A stretch of DNA of 64,000 bases from Verrucomicrobiales bacterium. Its GTDB lineage: Bacteria; Verrucomicrobiota; Verrucomicrobiia; Limisphaerales; CANJXF01. This document shows, piece by piece, positions 51,983 to 61,890 of this stretch (position 1 is the first letter of the stretch; every line of letters starts with the position of its first letter). The translations under genes and the position numbers were made by a program. The notes beneath the pieces were generated by a model, which worked only from the letters and a program-made list of their open reading frames with translations, ran no database searches and was not told the origin of the DNA. The DNA is taken from NCBI GenBank assembly GCA_947478865.1, contig CANJXF010000019.1:1-64000 (forward strand), written 5' to 3'.

Positions 51983-54712
51983 CTATTTTCTGGTTTTAAT
52001 TTCTTTTTCGGCGCGCTGCAAATTTTCCTCCATCTCGTCGTCGTCATCCATTTGCGGCGAAGGCAGAAGACGGGCATTGCCGTAGTCCGGGTCTTTGGGA
52101 TCGATGGCTTTTTCCGGATCGAAAATCCGGCGATCCACGGGCACGCACTTGTAGGGACGAAAATCCGGTTTCGTCGTGAAGCAATCCGAGAAATCGTTCG
52201 CCAATGCATCGAACATATTCAGCGGAGGCAGTCCAAAAATTTGATAAAGCGTGCGGTGCATGCTGACAATCGTCGTGTGCCGATGGGAAACGAAGCTGCG
52301 CCTTGCCCAAGGGCTAATGACCAGCAGAACGCTGCGTTGGCTGTCCACGTGATCGGGTTCGCCGCCAGAGTCGTCCTGCGTGACGAATATGGCCATGTTC
52401 TTCCAATAACGGGTGTGGCTCAGGAACTCGACGATGCGTCCAAGCGCCAGGTCATTATCCGCCATCCATGAAGCGAGGTAGGGATAGCCTTTTTCAGGTT
52501 TTGGCCCCGTGCCGTGATCGTTGCAAATCGCGATGTTAATAAATTGCGGGAAGGGGTTTTTCTCCTTTTGAAATAATTTCTCCACATCTTTCATGAACCA
52601 ATGGGCGCGGTATTGGTCCGGAATATTCATGTTGAAGATCGGAAATTCCCGGCAGGTATTATCGTAGAGAACTTTGGACATCGGGATGTTAACGACTTCT
52701 CGCGCGCCAGTCGGATGCGTATCCACCGCTTCGTCAACGCCGGGGAATTCAAAGCCTTCGCCGTAATTCCGAAAGCGGATGCCATTCCTTGCCAGATGCT
52801 CCCACATCGCACCGGCTTCGGGATAATCCTCAGGAATGAGCGAACCGTTCGAGCCCATTGAATAGCGGCGACCCGGAGCCGTGCTGTTCTTCTTGAACGA
52901 CCAACCCACCGAGTAGGTCATCTGCATGAGGTTGTTCGGTTGCACTCCTACCAGCCAACGATGACCGACACCGCTGCCTTCCGGCTCCATGTAGAAGTTG
53001 TCGCTCACTGTGAACTGCCTTGCCAGCGCGTTGTGATTCACCATCACCCCGACGTTCTCAAGGGTCGGCTGATTGGATCCCGCAATGGTTTGATGCAACC
53101 CCCAGCGCAGCAAACTCGGATCGCTCTTGGCGCCTGGAATGCGATCAAAGATCGTGTCGTAGGAATGATTTTCTTTGGTAATGAACACGACGTATTTGAT
53201 CTCTTTGGAAATCTTGCCAGGAACCGTCGGGATAACGGGCGAGGCCATTTTTTCTCGGTCAACGGCCTTGTCCACGATGCCGTTGTAGCTCAGGACGTCG
53301 CGGGTCATGCCCTCAAGTTGCGAATCGGTGGGCACATCCAAAACGCTGACCACTCCGCGCATGCCCAGAAAATCGCTCTGGGGAACTTCCTTCCCGGCAT
53401 TCGGGCCATTGCCGAAGCCGCGAAAGCAGATGCAAACCAGCTGCTTTCCATCGGGCGAAAGCGCGACCCGGTACGGATACCATGCGGTAGGAATGTGCCC
53501 GAGCACGGCCAATGTCTTCGCGTCCAATACGGCGATGGCGTTAATGCCCAACTCGGCCACGTAGAGGCGTTTTCCATCCGGCGAAACAACCATGCCCGAT
53601 GGACTGACGCCTCTCACGCGCGCGACCACCGGAGAAGGGACGATGCGCTGCTTTGCCACGATCTGGTTCCGCGCCAAATCGATTCGCTCGATCATGTCGT
53701 TGTTTCCGTTGGAGACAAAAAGTTCGTCGCCATGTGCGGCCAGAAAATTAGGCGCGCTGCCTCCCACGGTTTTTCCGTTGTCAGACGGGGCGCCGACCAG
53801 CAATCCGGTTTTCAGGCGGCTGACGACTTTAGGCGCATCGGGCTTCGAGACGTCCACTCCCCAGACCGAAAACGATTCGGGCACGTTGGGTTCGCCAAGG
53901 CCGGGAATTTTCCGACCTTCAAACTCGACCCCGTCGCGTGCTTCTTTGCTCGGGTAACCGAAGGCTGGAAACGTCAAGCCGCGTTTATCAAAACGATCGT
54001 CGGTCGGCAGAGGAATCGCGCTGTATTCAAACAAACCAATGTTGGCCGCGTAGACTTTATCACCGACAACAGCCAATGCGTAAGGATAGCGACCCACGGG
54101 TACTGAGCTGATGACTTTCCGGCGTTCCGCGTCGACGATGACGAAACGAAAATTGGTCACATCGGAGCAGTAAACATATTTCCCATCTGCGCTCACCTTG
54201 ACATCGGTAACGTAACTATCTTCAAAGTTTCGGCCACCGACCTCGGTGTTGATCGAGATTTCGACGATGTTTGAAGGCGAGGCTACATCGAAAACCAGAA
54301 TTGCACCTGTTTCTCCGCTGCTCCAATAAAGTTTCAATCCATCAGGCGAAAAGTCCGCTCCGCCTCCACTTGAGGGCCGCTCTTTCTTGCCTGGTCTCGC
54401 AGCCACGGGTGGATTGACCACCTTGACGACCGGCCTCGCCTCACGCCAATCGGTGATGATCTGACCGACGCGCTCGCTGGCGACGAAGAGTGTTTTTCCA
54501 TCGCGACTCATCGCCAGGCCATACGGCTCTGAGCCCACGGGCAAATGGCGGCCGACCGGTTTCAAATACCGCCCGGAGGAAAGGATCGTAAGTGCAGTTG
54601 GATCGTGCTTCGCGTAAGTGTCGACGGAGGGAGCGTGGAGATAAGGCGCGTTGGCCGCTGCGGCGGTTAAGGCCAACCCCATCACACCGATCGAAGTTAA
54701 AAAGGTTTTCAT
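51983..54712 (-). CDS. Secreted beta-propeller/phosphoesterase (alkaline phosphatase family)
   Basis: A 909-residue protein with a signal peptide (MKTFLTSIGVMGLALTAAAA). Residues about 30-500 form a YncE-like propeller (GKTLFVASERVGQIITDW, GKYVYCSDVTNFRFVIVD, SPDGKRLYVAELGINAIAVL). Residues about 530-890 are a phosphoesterase of the PF04185 type: VVFITKENHSYDTIFDRI, GHRWLVGVQPNNLMQMT, and DDSGGEPDHVDSQRSVLLVI, with HRHTTIVSMHRTLYQIFG. A phosphate-releasing or phospholipase role in the envelope is likely. The fusion of propeller and phosphoesterase is known in Acidobacteria and PVC bacteria. Confidence 0.85.
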   Translation of the reverse strand: MKTFLTSIGVMGLALTAAAANAPYLHAPSVDTYAKHDPTALTILSSGRYLKPVGRHLPVGSEPYGLAMSRDGKTLFVASERVGQIITDWREARPVVKVVNPPVAARPGKKERPSSGGGADFSPDGLKLYWSSGETGAILVFDVASPSNIVEISINTEVGGRNFEDSYVTDVKVSADGKYVYCSDVTNFRFVIVDAERRKVISSVPVGRYPYALAVVGDKVYAANIGLFEYSAIPLPTDDRFDKRGLTFPAFGYPSKEARDGVEFEGRKIPGLGEPNVPESFSVWGVDVSKPDAPKVVSRLKTGLLVGAPSDNGKTVGGSAPNFLAAHGDELFVSNGNNDMIERIDLARNQIVAKQRIVPSPVVARVRGVSPSGMVVSPDGKRLYVAELGINAIAVLDAKTLAVLGHIPTAWYPYRVALSPDGKQLVCICFRGFGNGPNAGKEVPQSDFLGMRGVVSVLDVPTDSQLEGMTRDVLSYNGIVDKAVDREKMASPVIPTVPGKISKEIKYVVFITKENHSYDTIFDRIPGAKSDPSLLRWGLHQTIAGSNQPTLENVGVMVNHNALARQFTVSDNFYMEPEGSGVGHRWLVGVQPNNLMQMTYSVGWSFKKNSTAPGRRYSMGSNGSLIPEDYPEAGAMWEHLARNGIRFRNYGEGFEFPGVDEAVDTHPTGAREVVNIPMSKVLYDNTCREFPIFNMNIPDQYRAHWFMKDVEKLFQKEKNPFPQFINIAICNDHGTGPKPEKGYPYLASWMADNDLALGRIVEFLSHTRYWKNMAIFVTQDDSGGEPDHVDSQRSVLLVISPWARRSFVSHRHTTIVSMHRTLYQIFGLPPLNMFDALANDFSDCFTTKPDFRPYKCVPVDRRIFDPEKAIDPKDPDYGNARLLPSPQMDDDDEMEENLQRAEKEIKTRK

Positions 54713-54899
54713 GGTTCTTTGATGTTTTTTCCGGCTCTGATTCCAACAACGATTCAGCAGCGCATTTTATCGTCGTGGAGGTTGATGCTGTCCTCGTTTT
54801 CTTCCAACACGGAACGCGCAGCACACTGAAAAGGTTGGCGCAGCCGGTGATCAAGAAACAACCTTATTATCGTGCGATTCGGAGTTTTAAACGGAGCAT

Positions 54900-57800
54900 C
54901 TACTTTGGCAACGGCACTTGGCGCGGGTTCATGAGGTAGCTGATGAGATCACGGCGATCGTTCGGCGGAAGCGATTCAAGCAGGCCCTCGGGCATCACCG
55001 ACAACTCGGAATTCTGGAGTGCTGCGATCTGCGTCCGCTCCAGCGTGGTCAATCCGGTCTGGCTTTGAATCGTCACCGTGCGCGCGGTTTGGTCGCGCAG
55101 CACGCCATTCAACACTCGCTCGTCTTTCAAGGTTACAACCGTCATTCGATAATCGGCCGGCACCACGGCGCTTGGATCCACAATGTTCTCCAGCAGGTAA
55201 TCAAGATTCGCGCGACCCGAGCCGGTAAGGTCGGGACCGACACTGCCGCCTTCGCCGTAAAGCTTGTGACACGCCGCGCAGGTTTGGTTGAATAATTGGC
55301 GGCCGCGGACGAGATCGGCGGACTTGAGGCGATCCGGTGAAAGTTCCTCGCGCAACTTAGCGCCGCTCGCGCGCTTCTCCGCGTCGCTAGAACGAACCGA
55401 GCCCCAAACTTCCGCGAGACGCTTGGTGAGCGCAGCGTCTTTGAGACTCGTAATTTGACGCGCATGAAATGGCGTGAGACTCGCTCGCGGAATTTTTCCG
55501 TCGCCGATGGTCTGAAGCAAAACGGCTGCAGCCGCAGGTCGGGTCACGAGCGCGCCGAGGAGACGCGTTTGATCAATGGCGGCCCCGGTCTGATATTTCT
55601 TAACCGCCAAGGCAGGGCTCTCTGCATCTCCGAGTTCGATCAAAGCAACGATTGCGTCCGTGCCCAGCATATCTTCCTGAGCCACTTGTTTGAGCAACGG
55701 CACCAGGTTTTCCGCAGGGTGTTGGAGCAAAGTGCGCAGGGCAGCGCGGCGCGCAACGGGATCGGCGGCCGCATCCGTTGAAATTTTTCGGACGACTTCG
55801 AGCGCGCGGCGATCACCAAAAAGCACGCTCAGTTCCTGCGCGGCGTTCTGAACCTCGCGGTTGTCGCTGCCCGAGGCCCGCTGCGCGAAAGCGCTCCAAT
55901 TCGCGGGCGGTTTCGCCTTGCGCCAGCCATGCAACGCTTCGCTCATGCCGCGGAGAATATCCTCAGCGTTGGCGGAAAAAGCCTTGCGCAAATTCTCAAC
56001 CTGGGCGGCCGCCAACAGCCGCTCCAACCCGAGCGGCTTCGTTTCGATATCTTCCGCCAGACGTCGCGCAATGTATTGCCGCACGATGCGATGCTGGCTG
56101 GCCATGGCGAGTTCGACGCTGTCCTCGGGCTTTGCGCCGACGAACGCCTCGCTGCCAAACCAAATCATCAAACCGAGATTGTGGTCGCCGATATCTTCAG
56201 CATGACCCGCAAGGGCAAGGGCAAGTTCGCGCCGGGAATCGAGCGGAAGTTTCTGAAGCGCCGAGGAAAGGTAAAGGCGAACGAGCGGAGAGGAATCTTT
56301 CCGCGCCAATTCGGTAAAGCGGGCCGGAATTGTTTGGAGAATTTTTTGACCTTTCGAATCGTAAGCAGTGACGCGATCAGTGAGAAGGCGGATCGCCCAA
56401 CTCCGAATCGATTCGTCCGCGTGATGCGTTTGTTCCAGCAGCCATTCACTCGAGAGCCCGCCGATTGAATCCATCGCCCAAAGCGCTTTTAATTTTTGTG
56501 GCGTCTCGCGTTCCTTGACGAAAGCCCGCTGCAGTTCTTTAGAGATGTTTGGCGCTTTCCCTGTTTCGAAATTTCGGTCGGCCAACACCCTTCGCGCATG
56601 ACGAGCGGTCCATTCGTCTTTCGAAAAAAGGAACGGAAACAATTGCTTTTCGGCGAGTCGGGTTAGGTCGCCGGACTTCAGCAGTTTCGGTTCGCCATAA
56701 GTGACTTTGTAAATACGCCCCGAACTGCGATGCACGCCATCGGCTTCGTGGCATTCGCCGGTGTCCGACCAGTCAGCGATGAACACGCCGCCATCGGGAC
56801 CTTGGATCAAATCGATCCCGCGAAACCAGGGATCGCCCACGCTCAACAAGTCGCGGTCGTGCTGTCCGACGAAGCCGGAACCGTTGCGCTTGAGGTGTTC
56901 CACATTGATGCGTCGTCCGTGAAAATTCAGCGTGAACAATTTACCGCGATACTCCTGCGGCCAATTGTCGCCCTGATAAATCATCAAGCCCGTGTGCGCG
57001 TGACCGCCGCCCAGCGAATCACTGCCCGACGCAAAAGAACTGCCGTCCATTGCCGCGCGCGACTTTGTCCAGCCCGCGCCGGTGTCGAAGTGGTAGTGAT
57101 CCGCGTGTTGATCGATCAGTCCGTAGCTGTGCGGATTCGCGTCGTCGCCGTACATCAACTTGAAGTGCGCGCCCGGAATGGCGTGCCAGAGATGGCCAAT
57201 GACGGTGTTGATGAAAAACGGCTCGCCGACCTCATTCCAATCAAGCCCCCAGGGGTTGGTTGTGCCGTGGCAAACGGCTTCGACGACGTGACGGGTCGGG
57301 TGGTAACGCCAGATGCCGCCGTTCATGCGCACGCGCTCTGCTTCCGGTGTGCCGGGCTTACCGAGGCGCGGCGTATTTGAAATCCCTACCCTGCCCCACA
57401 ACCAGCCATCCGGGCCCCAGCGCAGGCCATTCGCGAAGGTATGATGGTTGCCACCCGTCACATCAAAGCCATCGAGCAAGACCTCGGGCTCTCCGTCGGG
57501 AATATCGTCGTGATTACGATCGGGTATGAAGAGCAGGCGCGGCGGGCAAAGCACATACACACCGCCCATACCCACCTCAACACTGGTAAGCACCTTGGCC
57601 TTGTCGTAGAAAACCGTCCGCTTATCAAAGTGGCCGTCATGGTTCGTGTCCTCGAAAATCAAGACGCGATCGGAAAGGTTGGTGTCGTATTTAATCCTTG
57701 CCTCGGCGTAGGTGTAATTCTCCGCAACCCAAAGTCGGCCTCGGGCATCGAAGGACAGCGCGATCGGTTGGCGCACATCCGGTTCGCTCGCAAAAACGGT

Positions 57801-57956
57801 GACCTTGAAACCAGGCGGCATCTTGAAGCTGCCCGCCGATTGCTCCGCAGCCATGGGCTGGCCGTTGGTCTCCGAATCGTACGGCTTGGGAAAGCTTTCG
57901 GCACCTGTCGCCCATAAGGGAGCGAGAGCTAAAAGCGCAGTGAGAGTGTGCAGCAT
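54900..57956 (-). CDS. PVC-type haem-binding CxxCH protein (propeller/HEAT/cytochrome)
   Basis: The ATG at 57956 gives 1018 residues with a signal peptide (MLHTLTALLALAPLWATGA). Residues about 50-420 are a sugar-dehydrogenase-like propeller (FKVTVFASEPDVRQPIALSF, LRWGPDGWLWGRVGISN, GIDLIQGPDGGVFIADW). A long HEAT-like helical part follows (about 450-830), then a single c-type haem, C-A-A-C-H, in FNQTCAACHKLYGEGGSVGP, with NIVDPSAVVPADYRMTVVTL. This is the PVC-specific propeller-cytochrome family. Likely a periplasmic dehydrogenase that passes electrons through its own haem. Upstream in-frame codons overlap the ABM gene and are not used. Confidence 0.9.
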   Translation of the reverse strand: MLHTLTALLALAPLWATGAESFPKPYDSETNGQPMAAEQSAGSFKMPPGFKVTVFASEPDVRQPIALSFDARGRLWVAENYTYAEARIKYDTNLSDRVLIFEDTNHDGHFDKRTVFYDKAKVLTSVEVGMGGVYVLCPPRLLFIPDRNHDDIPDGEPEVLLDGFDVTGGNHHTFANGLRWGPDGWLWGRVGISNTPRLGKPGTPEAERVRMNGGIWRYHPTRHVVEAVCHGTTNPWGLDWNEVGEPFFINTVIGHLWHAIPGAHFKLMYGDDANPHSYGLIDQHADHYHFDTGAGWTKSRAAMDGSSFASGSDSLGGGHAHTGLMIYQGDNWPQEYRGKLFTLNFHGRRINVEHLKRNGSGFVGQHDRDLLSVGDPWFRGIDLIQGPDGGVFIADWSDTGECHEADGVHRSSGRIYKVTYGEPKLLKSGDLTRLAEKQLFPFLFSKDEWTARHARRVLADRNFETGKAPNISKELQRAFVKERETPQKLKALWAMDSIGGLSSEWLLEQTHHADESIRSWAIRLLTDRVTAYDSKGQKILQTIPARFTELARKDSSPLVRLYLSSALQKLPLDSRRELALALAGHAEDIGDHNLGLMIWFGSEAFVGAKPEDSVELAMASQHRIVRQYIARRLAEDIETKPLGLERLLAAAQVENLRKAFSANAEDILRGMSEALHGWRKAKPPANWSAFAQRASGSDNREVQNAAQELSVLFGDRRALEVVRKISTDAAADPVARRAALRTLLQHPAENLVPLLKQVAQEDMLGTDAIVALIELGDAESPALAVKKYQTGAAIDQTRLLGALVTRPAAAAVLLQTIGDGKIPRASLTPFHARQITSLKDAALTKRLAEVWGSVRSSDAEKRASGAKLREELSPDRLKSADLVRGRQLFNQTCAACHKLYGEGGSVGPDLTGSGRANLDYLLENIVDPSAVVPADYRMTVVTLKDERVLNGVLRDQTARTVTIQSQTGLTTLERTQIAALQNSELSVMPEGLLESLPPNDRRDLISYLMNPRQVPLPK

Positions 57957-57978
57957 AAAAAAGTCTAAAGAACTTAAG

Positions 57979-58260
57979 TTATAAGTGACCTGATTCAATC
58001 TGATCCAAGTAGATAAACTCAGGAGATTTCACCCCGGCCTCGGCTCGGATTTTAACTAGTCTGGGTGACTCAAAGAAACACCGGGCGTCGTCGATTGAAG
58101 TCCAGGTCGAAAAATGAACGATCTTGTTCGGGTCGTCCTGATACTTGAGAACCTGGTAAGATCGCTCACCAGCGTCCTTTCTAATGCCAGCGGCACTATC
58201 GAACACTTTCTTCCAAGCTGGGTAATCTGCTACTTCGTGAATAATTAAAACGTATTGCAT
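57979..58260 (-). CDS. Small ABM-domain (dimeric alpha/beta barrel) protein
   Basis: A 93-residue protein starting MQYVLIIHEVADYPAWKKV, with KIVHFSTWTSIDDARCFFES and LVKIRAEAGVKSPEFIYLD. This strand-helix pattern is the antibiotic biosynthesis monooxygenase-like ferredoxin fold, usually dimeric. These small proteins often sit beside redox enzymes. Specific activity is unknown. It is the upstream neighbour of the haem protein on the same strand, 22 bases apart. Confidence 0.75.
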   Translation of the reverse strand: MQYVLIIHEVADYPAWKKVFDSAAGIRKDAGERSYQVLKYQDDPNKIVHFSTWTSIDDARCFFESPRLVKIRAEAGVKSPEFIYLDQIESGHL

Positions 58261-58336
58261 AATGGAATGCCGGTTATGGCTCTTCGTCGGTTACTGGTGG
58301 AGGTTCGGTTTCAACACGGCTTCTTAAGTTCTGGAT

Positions 58337-59731
58337 CTAGGGATTCTTCGCCTCGTTAAGCATCTGCAATGCTTTTTCGATCAGCACCTCGCCGGAGCCC
58401 TCGGCGCAACGCGCGCTGACGACTTCATAGAGACCTTCGGGATAGGCGCTGCGGTTTGGGATGTAGCCGATGCTGCCATTGGCAAGTTCGGCGATGAAGG
58501 TGCGCTTGAAAGGCGATGCTTTCTTCAAGGCCAGGCCCAGCTCCACAAAAATTTCGCCGGGCAGTCCCACGAAGGCGAGGCCGTCGCTGAAAGCAATGAC
58601 CTGCAACTCGACTTCGAGCGGCGCATCCTTCTTCGCCACAGTATCCAGGATGCAGACGGCCTTGGCTTTCGTTGTCGTATCCACTTTGGGATCGGAGATG
58701 CGGCGGGCCGTGAGGCGTGCCTCGGCAATCTCTTCGCCAGAGAAGGTGCGGCGTTGCAGCATAACCATTCTCGAGCGCACGCGGGGCGCAAACGTTTGCA
58801 ACGGCTGAAGGTTCGGCAACGCCCGGAATACAGCAGCGGCGAGCACTGTTCCAACGCGTTCGCCTTCATGGATGCCGCTCTGGCTGGCGGCCCAGTTCAC
58901 GTTGTTCTGGTTAATATTTCCGCAGCAGCCGTTGGCGAAGAACGTTAACATCTCCGCGCCGTAGTATTCCGCGAGTCTTTTGGCGAGGTAGCCGGGATAG
59001 TCGGGAGAAACCTTCACCCCGCCGATGGTCGTCGGATGCATGGCGAAGTTCACATAGGTCGCCAGCGGTTCAGCTTTCTTGTCGCTACTCGCCAAATAGC
59101 AGACGCCCACGTCGGGATCGATCGGCCCCGCGGGACTCAGGATGTTTTTATCCAACTTCCTACCCTGCCACGCGAACGTGCCATCCTTCATCACGTAACG
59201 TCGATTAAAGCTGAGGTTCTCCTCGCGGCCAATCGTGGCTGAGGCATTCGCTGGAGCGAGTCTTGCATTCGCATCGGCCACGGCCTTGGCGATGAGCAAG
59301 GGGAGCTTGCCCATGTAATCCACGACCGGCGGCGTCTTTCCGCCCGTGATGTCGTCCATCATTGAGTCGCGCGTCAATGTGGGGCCGCTGTGCGTGTGCG
59401 TGGCCGAAATCATCACCCGCTCGCCAGCGATGCCGGTTTGCTCGGCAATGGATTTGCGCGTTGCGACGATCAGAGATCGTGGCGTGTAAGCGACGTCGAG
59501 CACCACGAACGCCGCCTTCCCGCCGTCCTGCTCTACCACGATGGCTTTGGCGTAAATCGGGTCAATCACCCCGACGCTCGACCGCATGGCATAGAAACCG
59601 GCCATCGGCGTGCCGATGGGCGGCGTGATGTCCACCCGTGCCGCGCCGGCGCGAAACGGCGTGTCGGCAGCGCAAATCGACAGGGCACCCAGCAGAAGTG
59701 TGGCGAGGCAAGTGTTGAGCATTTTTCTCAT
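58337..59731 (-). CDS. Secreted neutral/alkaline ceramidase-like protein
   Basis: ATG at 59731 is chosen because it gives a compact signal peptide (MRKMLNTCLATLLLGALSIC) and 464 residues; an earlier in-frame ATG exists at 59764. Motifs of the neutral/alkaline ceramidase N-terminal domain: RAGAARVDITPPIGTPMAGF, VMISATHTHSGPTLT with metal-site His, and FFANGCCGNINQNNV. The C-terminal part (FVGLPGEIFVELGLALKK, SIGYIPNRSAYPEGLYEVV) agrees. True ceramidases cut sphingolipid amides; in PVC bacteria the substrate of these proteins is mostly unknown. Confidence 0.85.
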   Translation of the reverse strand: MRKMLNTCLATLLLGALSICAADTPFRAGAARVDITPPIGTPMAGFYAMRSSVGVIDPIYAKAIVVEQDGGKAAFVVLDVAYTPRSLIVATRKSIAEQTGIAGERVMISATHTHSGPTLTRDSMMDDITGGKTPPVVDYMGKLPLLIAKAVADANARLAPANASATIGREENLSFNRRYVMKDGTFAWQGRKLDKNILSPAGPIDPDVGVCYLASSDKKAEPLATYVNFAMHPTTIGGVKVSPDYPGYLAKRLAEYYGAEMLTFFANGCCGNINQNNVNWAASQSGIHEGERVGTVLAAAVFRALPNLQPLQTFAPRVRSRMVMLQRRTFSGEEIAEARLTARRISDPKVDTTTKAKAVCILDTVAKKDAPLEVELQVIAFSDGLAFVGLPGEIFVELGLALKKASPFKRTFIAELANGSIGYIPNRSAYPEGLYEVVSARCAEGSGEVLIEKALQMLNEAKNP

Positions 59732-59768
59732 AAGCAGAGCGATTGCAGGGTGGAAGAGATTCATAAAT

Positions 59769-61253
59769 TCAAGGCCTGGCCGCGCGCCAGCCTGCCTCCA
59801 GCCGTGCGGTGAGTTCCTTCACCAGGGCGGCATTCTCCGGGCGTACGGCGATGTTCTCAACCTCAACCGGGTTCTTGAGATAGTCGTAGAGCTCCACTGC
59901 CAACATCTGTCCCGGCGCTTTGGTTTGATTCCAGCGGGTGAACCGATAGCGCTCCGTGCGCAAAGAAATGCCCATGGCGCCATCATGGATGACCTGGGTG
60001 AAGGCAGCGGTTTTCCACGGTTTGTTCGGAGTATCGAGCAGCGGCACGAAGCTATTGCCTTCAAGATGCGAGGGAAGCGGCAGGCCCGCCAACTCACACA
60101 GCGATGGATAGACGTCCACGAATTCGACCAGCGCTCCGCTTTTCGCGCCAAGGGCCTTCCGGCCCGGCGCGCTGATGATCAAAGGCACGCGGGCGGCCAG
60201 CTCAAAATCGGTGAGTTTACCCCAGAGATTCTGTTCCCCGAGGTGCCAGCCATGGTCACCCCACAGGACGATGATCGTGTTCTGGCGCAGGCCAAGCCGG
60301 TCCAGCTCGCCGACCAACCGGCCGATCAGCGCATCCACATAGCTCACGCAAGCGTAGTAGCCGTGCAGCAGCTCGCGCGTTTGTGCCTCGCTCAACGGAT
60401 CATTGCGCATATCGGTGTATTGCCCGCGCAGTTCGGCGCTGTTATGCAAGGCAACGGCGGGAGCGTCCTTCGGAGCCGCGGAAGGACTGGGCAGCTTGAG
60501 GCTCGCGCGGTCGTAAAGATCCCAATACTTCCTTGGCGCGACGAACGGCAGGTGCGGTTTCAAATAACCTACTGCCAGGAAGAATGGCTTTCCCTTGAGT
60601 TCGGCCAAGGCCTGAATGGCGCGATCGGTCATCTCTCCATCGTAAAGCGTGGCGTCGGGCACATTGGGAGCTTCAGTTGCGAGGCCTTGCACGAATTCGC
60701 CTTTCCATCCATCCAGCTCCGCGCCGGACTTGTGAAACTTTTCCGCATAGACCTGGCGTGCGACTTCGATGCCGCGCAGCGTGAAATAATATTGCGGCGA
60801 TCCATACCAATGCCCGGCGCTCCATGAAAGCGGATCGTCCATCGTGCGGCCGACATACGCCTTCTCGAACGCTCCGTGATACAGCTTGCCGAATGCCTGC
60901 GTGCGGTAGCCATGCGTTTTGAACTGCTGCGGCAATGTGACGACATCCGGGGCCTTTTTGCGGAAGTGCGTGCCGTTGTCAAAGACGCCCGTCGAGTCCG
61001 GCCGCAGCCCGGTGAGGATGCTCGCGCGCGAGGCGTTGCAGACCGGGTACTGGCAATAGGCGCGGCTGAACAAAACGCCGCTTGCGGCGAGCCGGTCGAT
61101 GTTCGGACTGTGAATGTGTGACTGGCCATAGCAGCCAAGTTCCGGCCGCAGATCATCTACGGCGATGAAGAGAACGTTGGGCTTCGATTCCGCAGCGTGA
61201 ACAGCGCCGCCAAGGATGCCGAGGAGAAAGAGCGTAATCAGATGGCGTTGCAT
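59769..61253 (-). CDS. Secreted formylglycine sulfatase, iduronate-2-sulfatase-like
   Basis: A 494-residue protein with a signal peptide (MQRHLITLFLLGILGGAVHA). PNVLFIAVDDLRPELGCYG is the metal-site start of the S1 sulfatase family; the formylglycine motif is C72-N-A-S-R76 in CQYPVCNASRASILTGLRP. Later WGDHGWHLGEQNLWGK and YLKPHLPFVAPRKYWDLYD match iduronate-2-sulfatase-like enzymes. It would desulfate uronate-rich polysaccharide. The activating formylglycine-generating enzyme is not in the window. It heads the minus-strand run with the ceramidase-like gene 37 bases downstream. Confidence 0.93.
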   Translation of the reverse strand: MQRHLITLFLLGILGGAVHAAESKPNVLFIAVDDLRPELGCYGQSHIHSPNIDRLAASGVLFSRAYCQYPVCNASRASILTGLRPDSTGVFDNGTHFRKKAPDVVTLPQQFKTHGYRTQAFGKLYHGAFEKAYVGRTMDDPLSWSAGHWYGSPQYYFTLRGIEVARQVYAEKFHKSGAELDGWKGEFVQGLATEAPNVPDATLYDGEMTDRAIQALAELKGKPFFLAVGYLKPHLPFVAPRKYWDLYDRASLKLPSPSAAPKDAPAVALHNSAELRGQYTDMRNDPLSEAQTRELLHGYYACVSYVDALIGRLVGELDRLGLRQNTIIVLWGDHGWHLGEQNLWGKLTDFELAARVPLIISAPGRKALGAKSGALVEFVDVYPSLCELAGLPLPSHLEGNSFVPLLDTPNKPWKTAAFTQVIHDGAMGISLRTERYRFTRWNQTKAPGQMLAVELYDYLKNPVEVENIAVRPENAALVKELTARLEAGWRAARP

Positions 61254-61461
61254 GGGACGGCGGCAATTGGTTTTTCCGGCTGGCTGGTTTCATTGGAGAT
61301 CCCGCCGCCCTTCGTCTCGATCCATCGCGCGCGCGGCTCCATAGAAAAGAATCCAGGACTCTGTGACAGCGGGCAAGTTCTCATGGAACAAATCGTAAAC
61401 TTCATGCTCTCCTTCTCCCATTTATTTTTTCCACTGGGTTCCAACGTTGTTCGCCGCGCCT

Positions 61462-61890
61462 TCATCCGTAGCGATAAGGTGCCGACATTTGAAACGTGTT
61501 AGGCAGATGGCGAATTTCGTGAACGGCGCCGTCGTTCAGCAGCACCTCGACAATATCGAAACGGATCTTTAGCTCCGGATTTTTCAGCAGCTGCAAATAA
61601 TCCAGCGCGCATTGGGAAAGGAGTTTCCGTTTGTGCGCGTTCACGGCCGCGGCGGGCCGGGCCCAGTCCTCGGAGGACCGTGTTTTCACTTCGACGAAGA
61701 CCAAACAATCTTTCTCGCGGAAAACCAGATCAAGTTCGCCGCGTGCCGAGCGAAAGTTTGCACAAAGAAATTTCAAACCCCGCTTCTGTAAATATTTTTT
61801 CGCGGCCCGCTCGCCCAGCACGCCACGCTGCAAGTGGACCGGAAGAACCTTGCCAGCCCACCATGTTTTAATCAGCGCCCAAAGATGCAT
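61462..61890 (-). CDS. yraN: UPF0102/YraN-family protein
   Basis: A 142-residue protein. The core GVLGERAAKKYLQKRGLKFL and GELDLVFREKDCLVFVEVKT is the UPF0102 nuclease-like fold, with E/D and K residues in the order of an endonuclease-like site. Its start lies 23 bases inside rnhB, so the two are co-transcribed and co-translated, a common pairing. Function is unproven; a nuclease in DNA processing is the usual suggestion. Confidence 0.92.
   Translation of the reverse strand: MHLWALIKTWWAGKVLPVHLQRGVLGERAAKKYLQKRGLKFLCANFRSARGELDLVFREKDCLVFVEVKTRSSEDWARPAAAVNAHKRKLLSQCALDYLQLLKNPELKIRFDIVEVLLNDGAVHEIRHLPNTFQMSAPYRYG

Noticed and set aside
57957-57998. Upstream start of the PVC haem protein at 57998
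   Set aside because: It would overlap the ABM gene and hides the signal peptide that begins at 57956.
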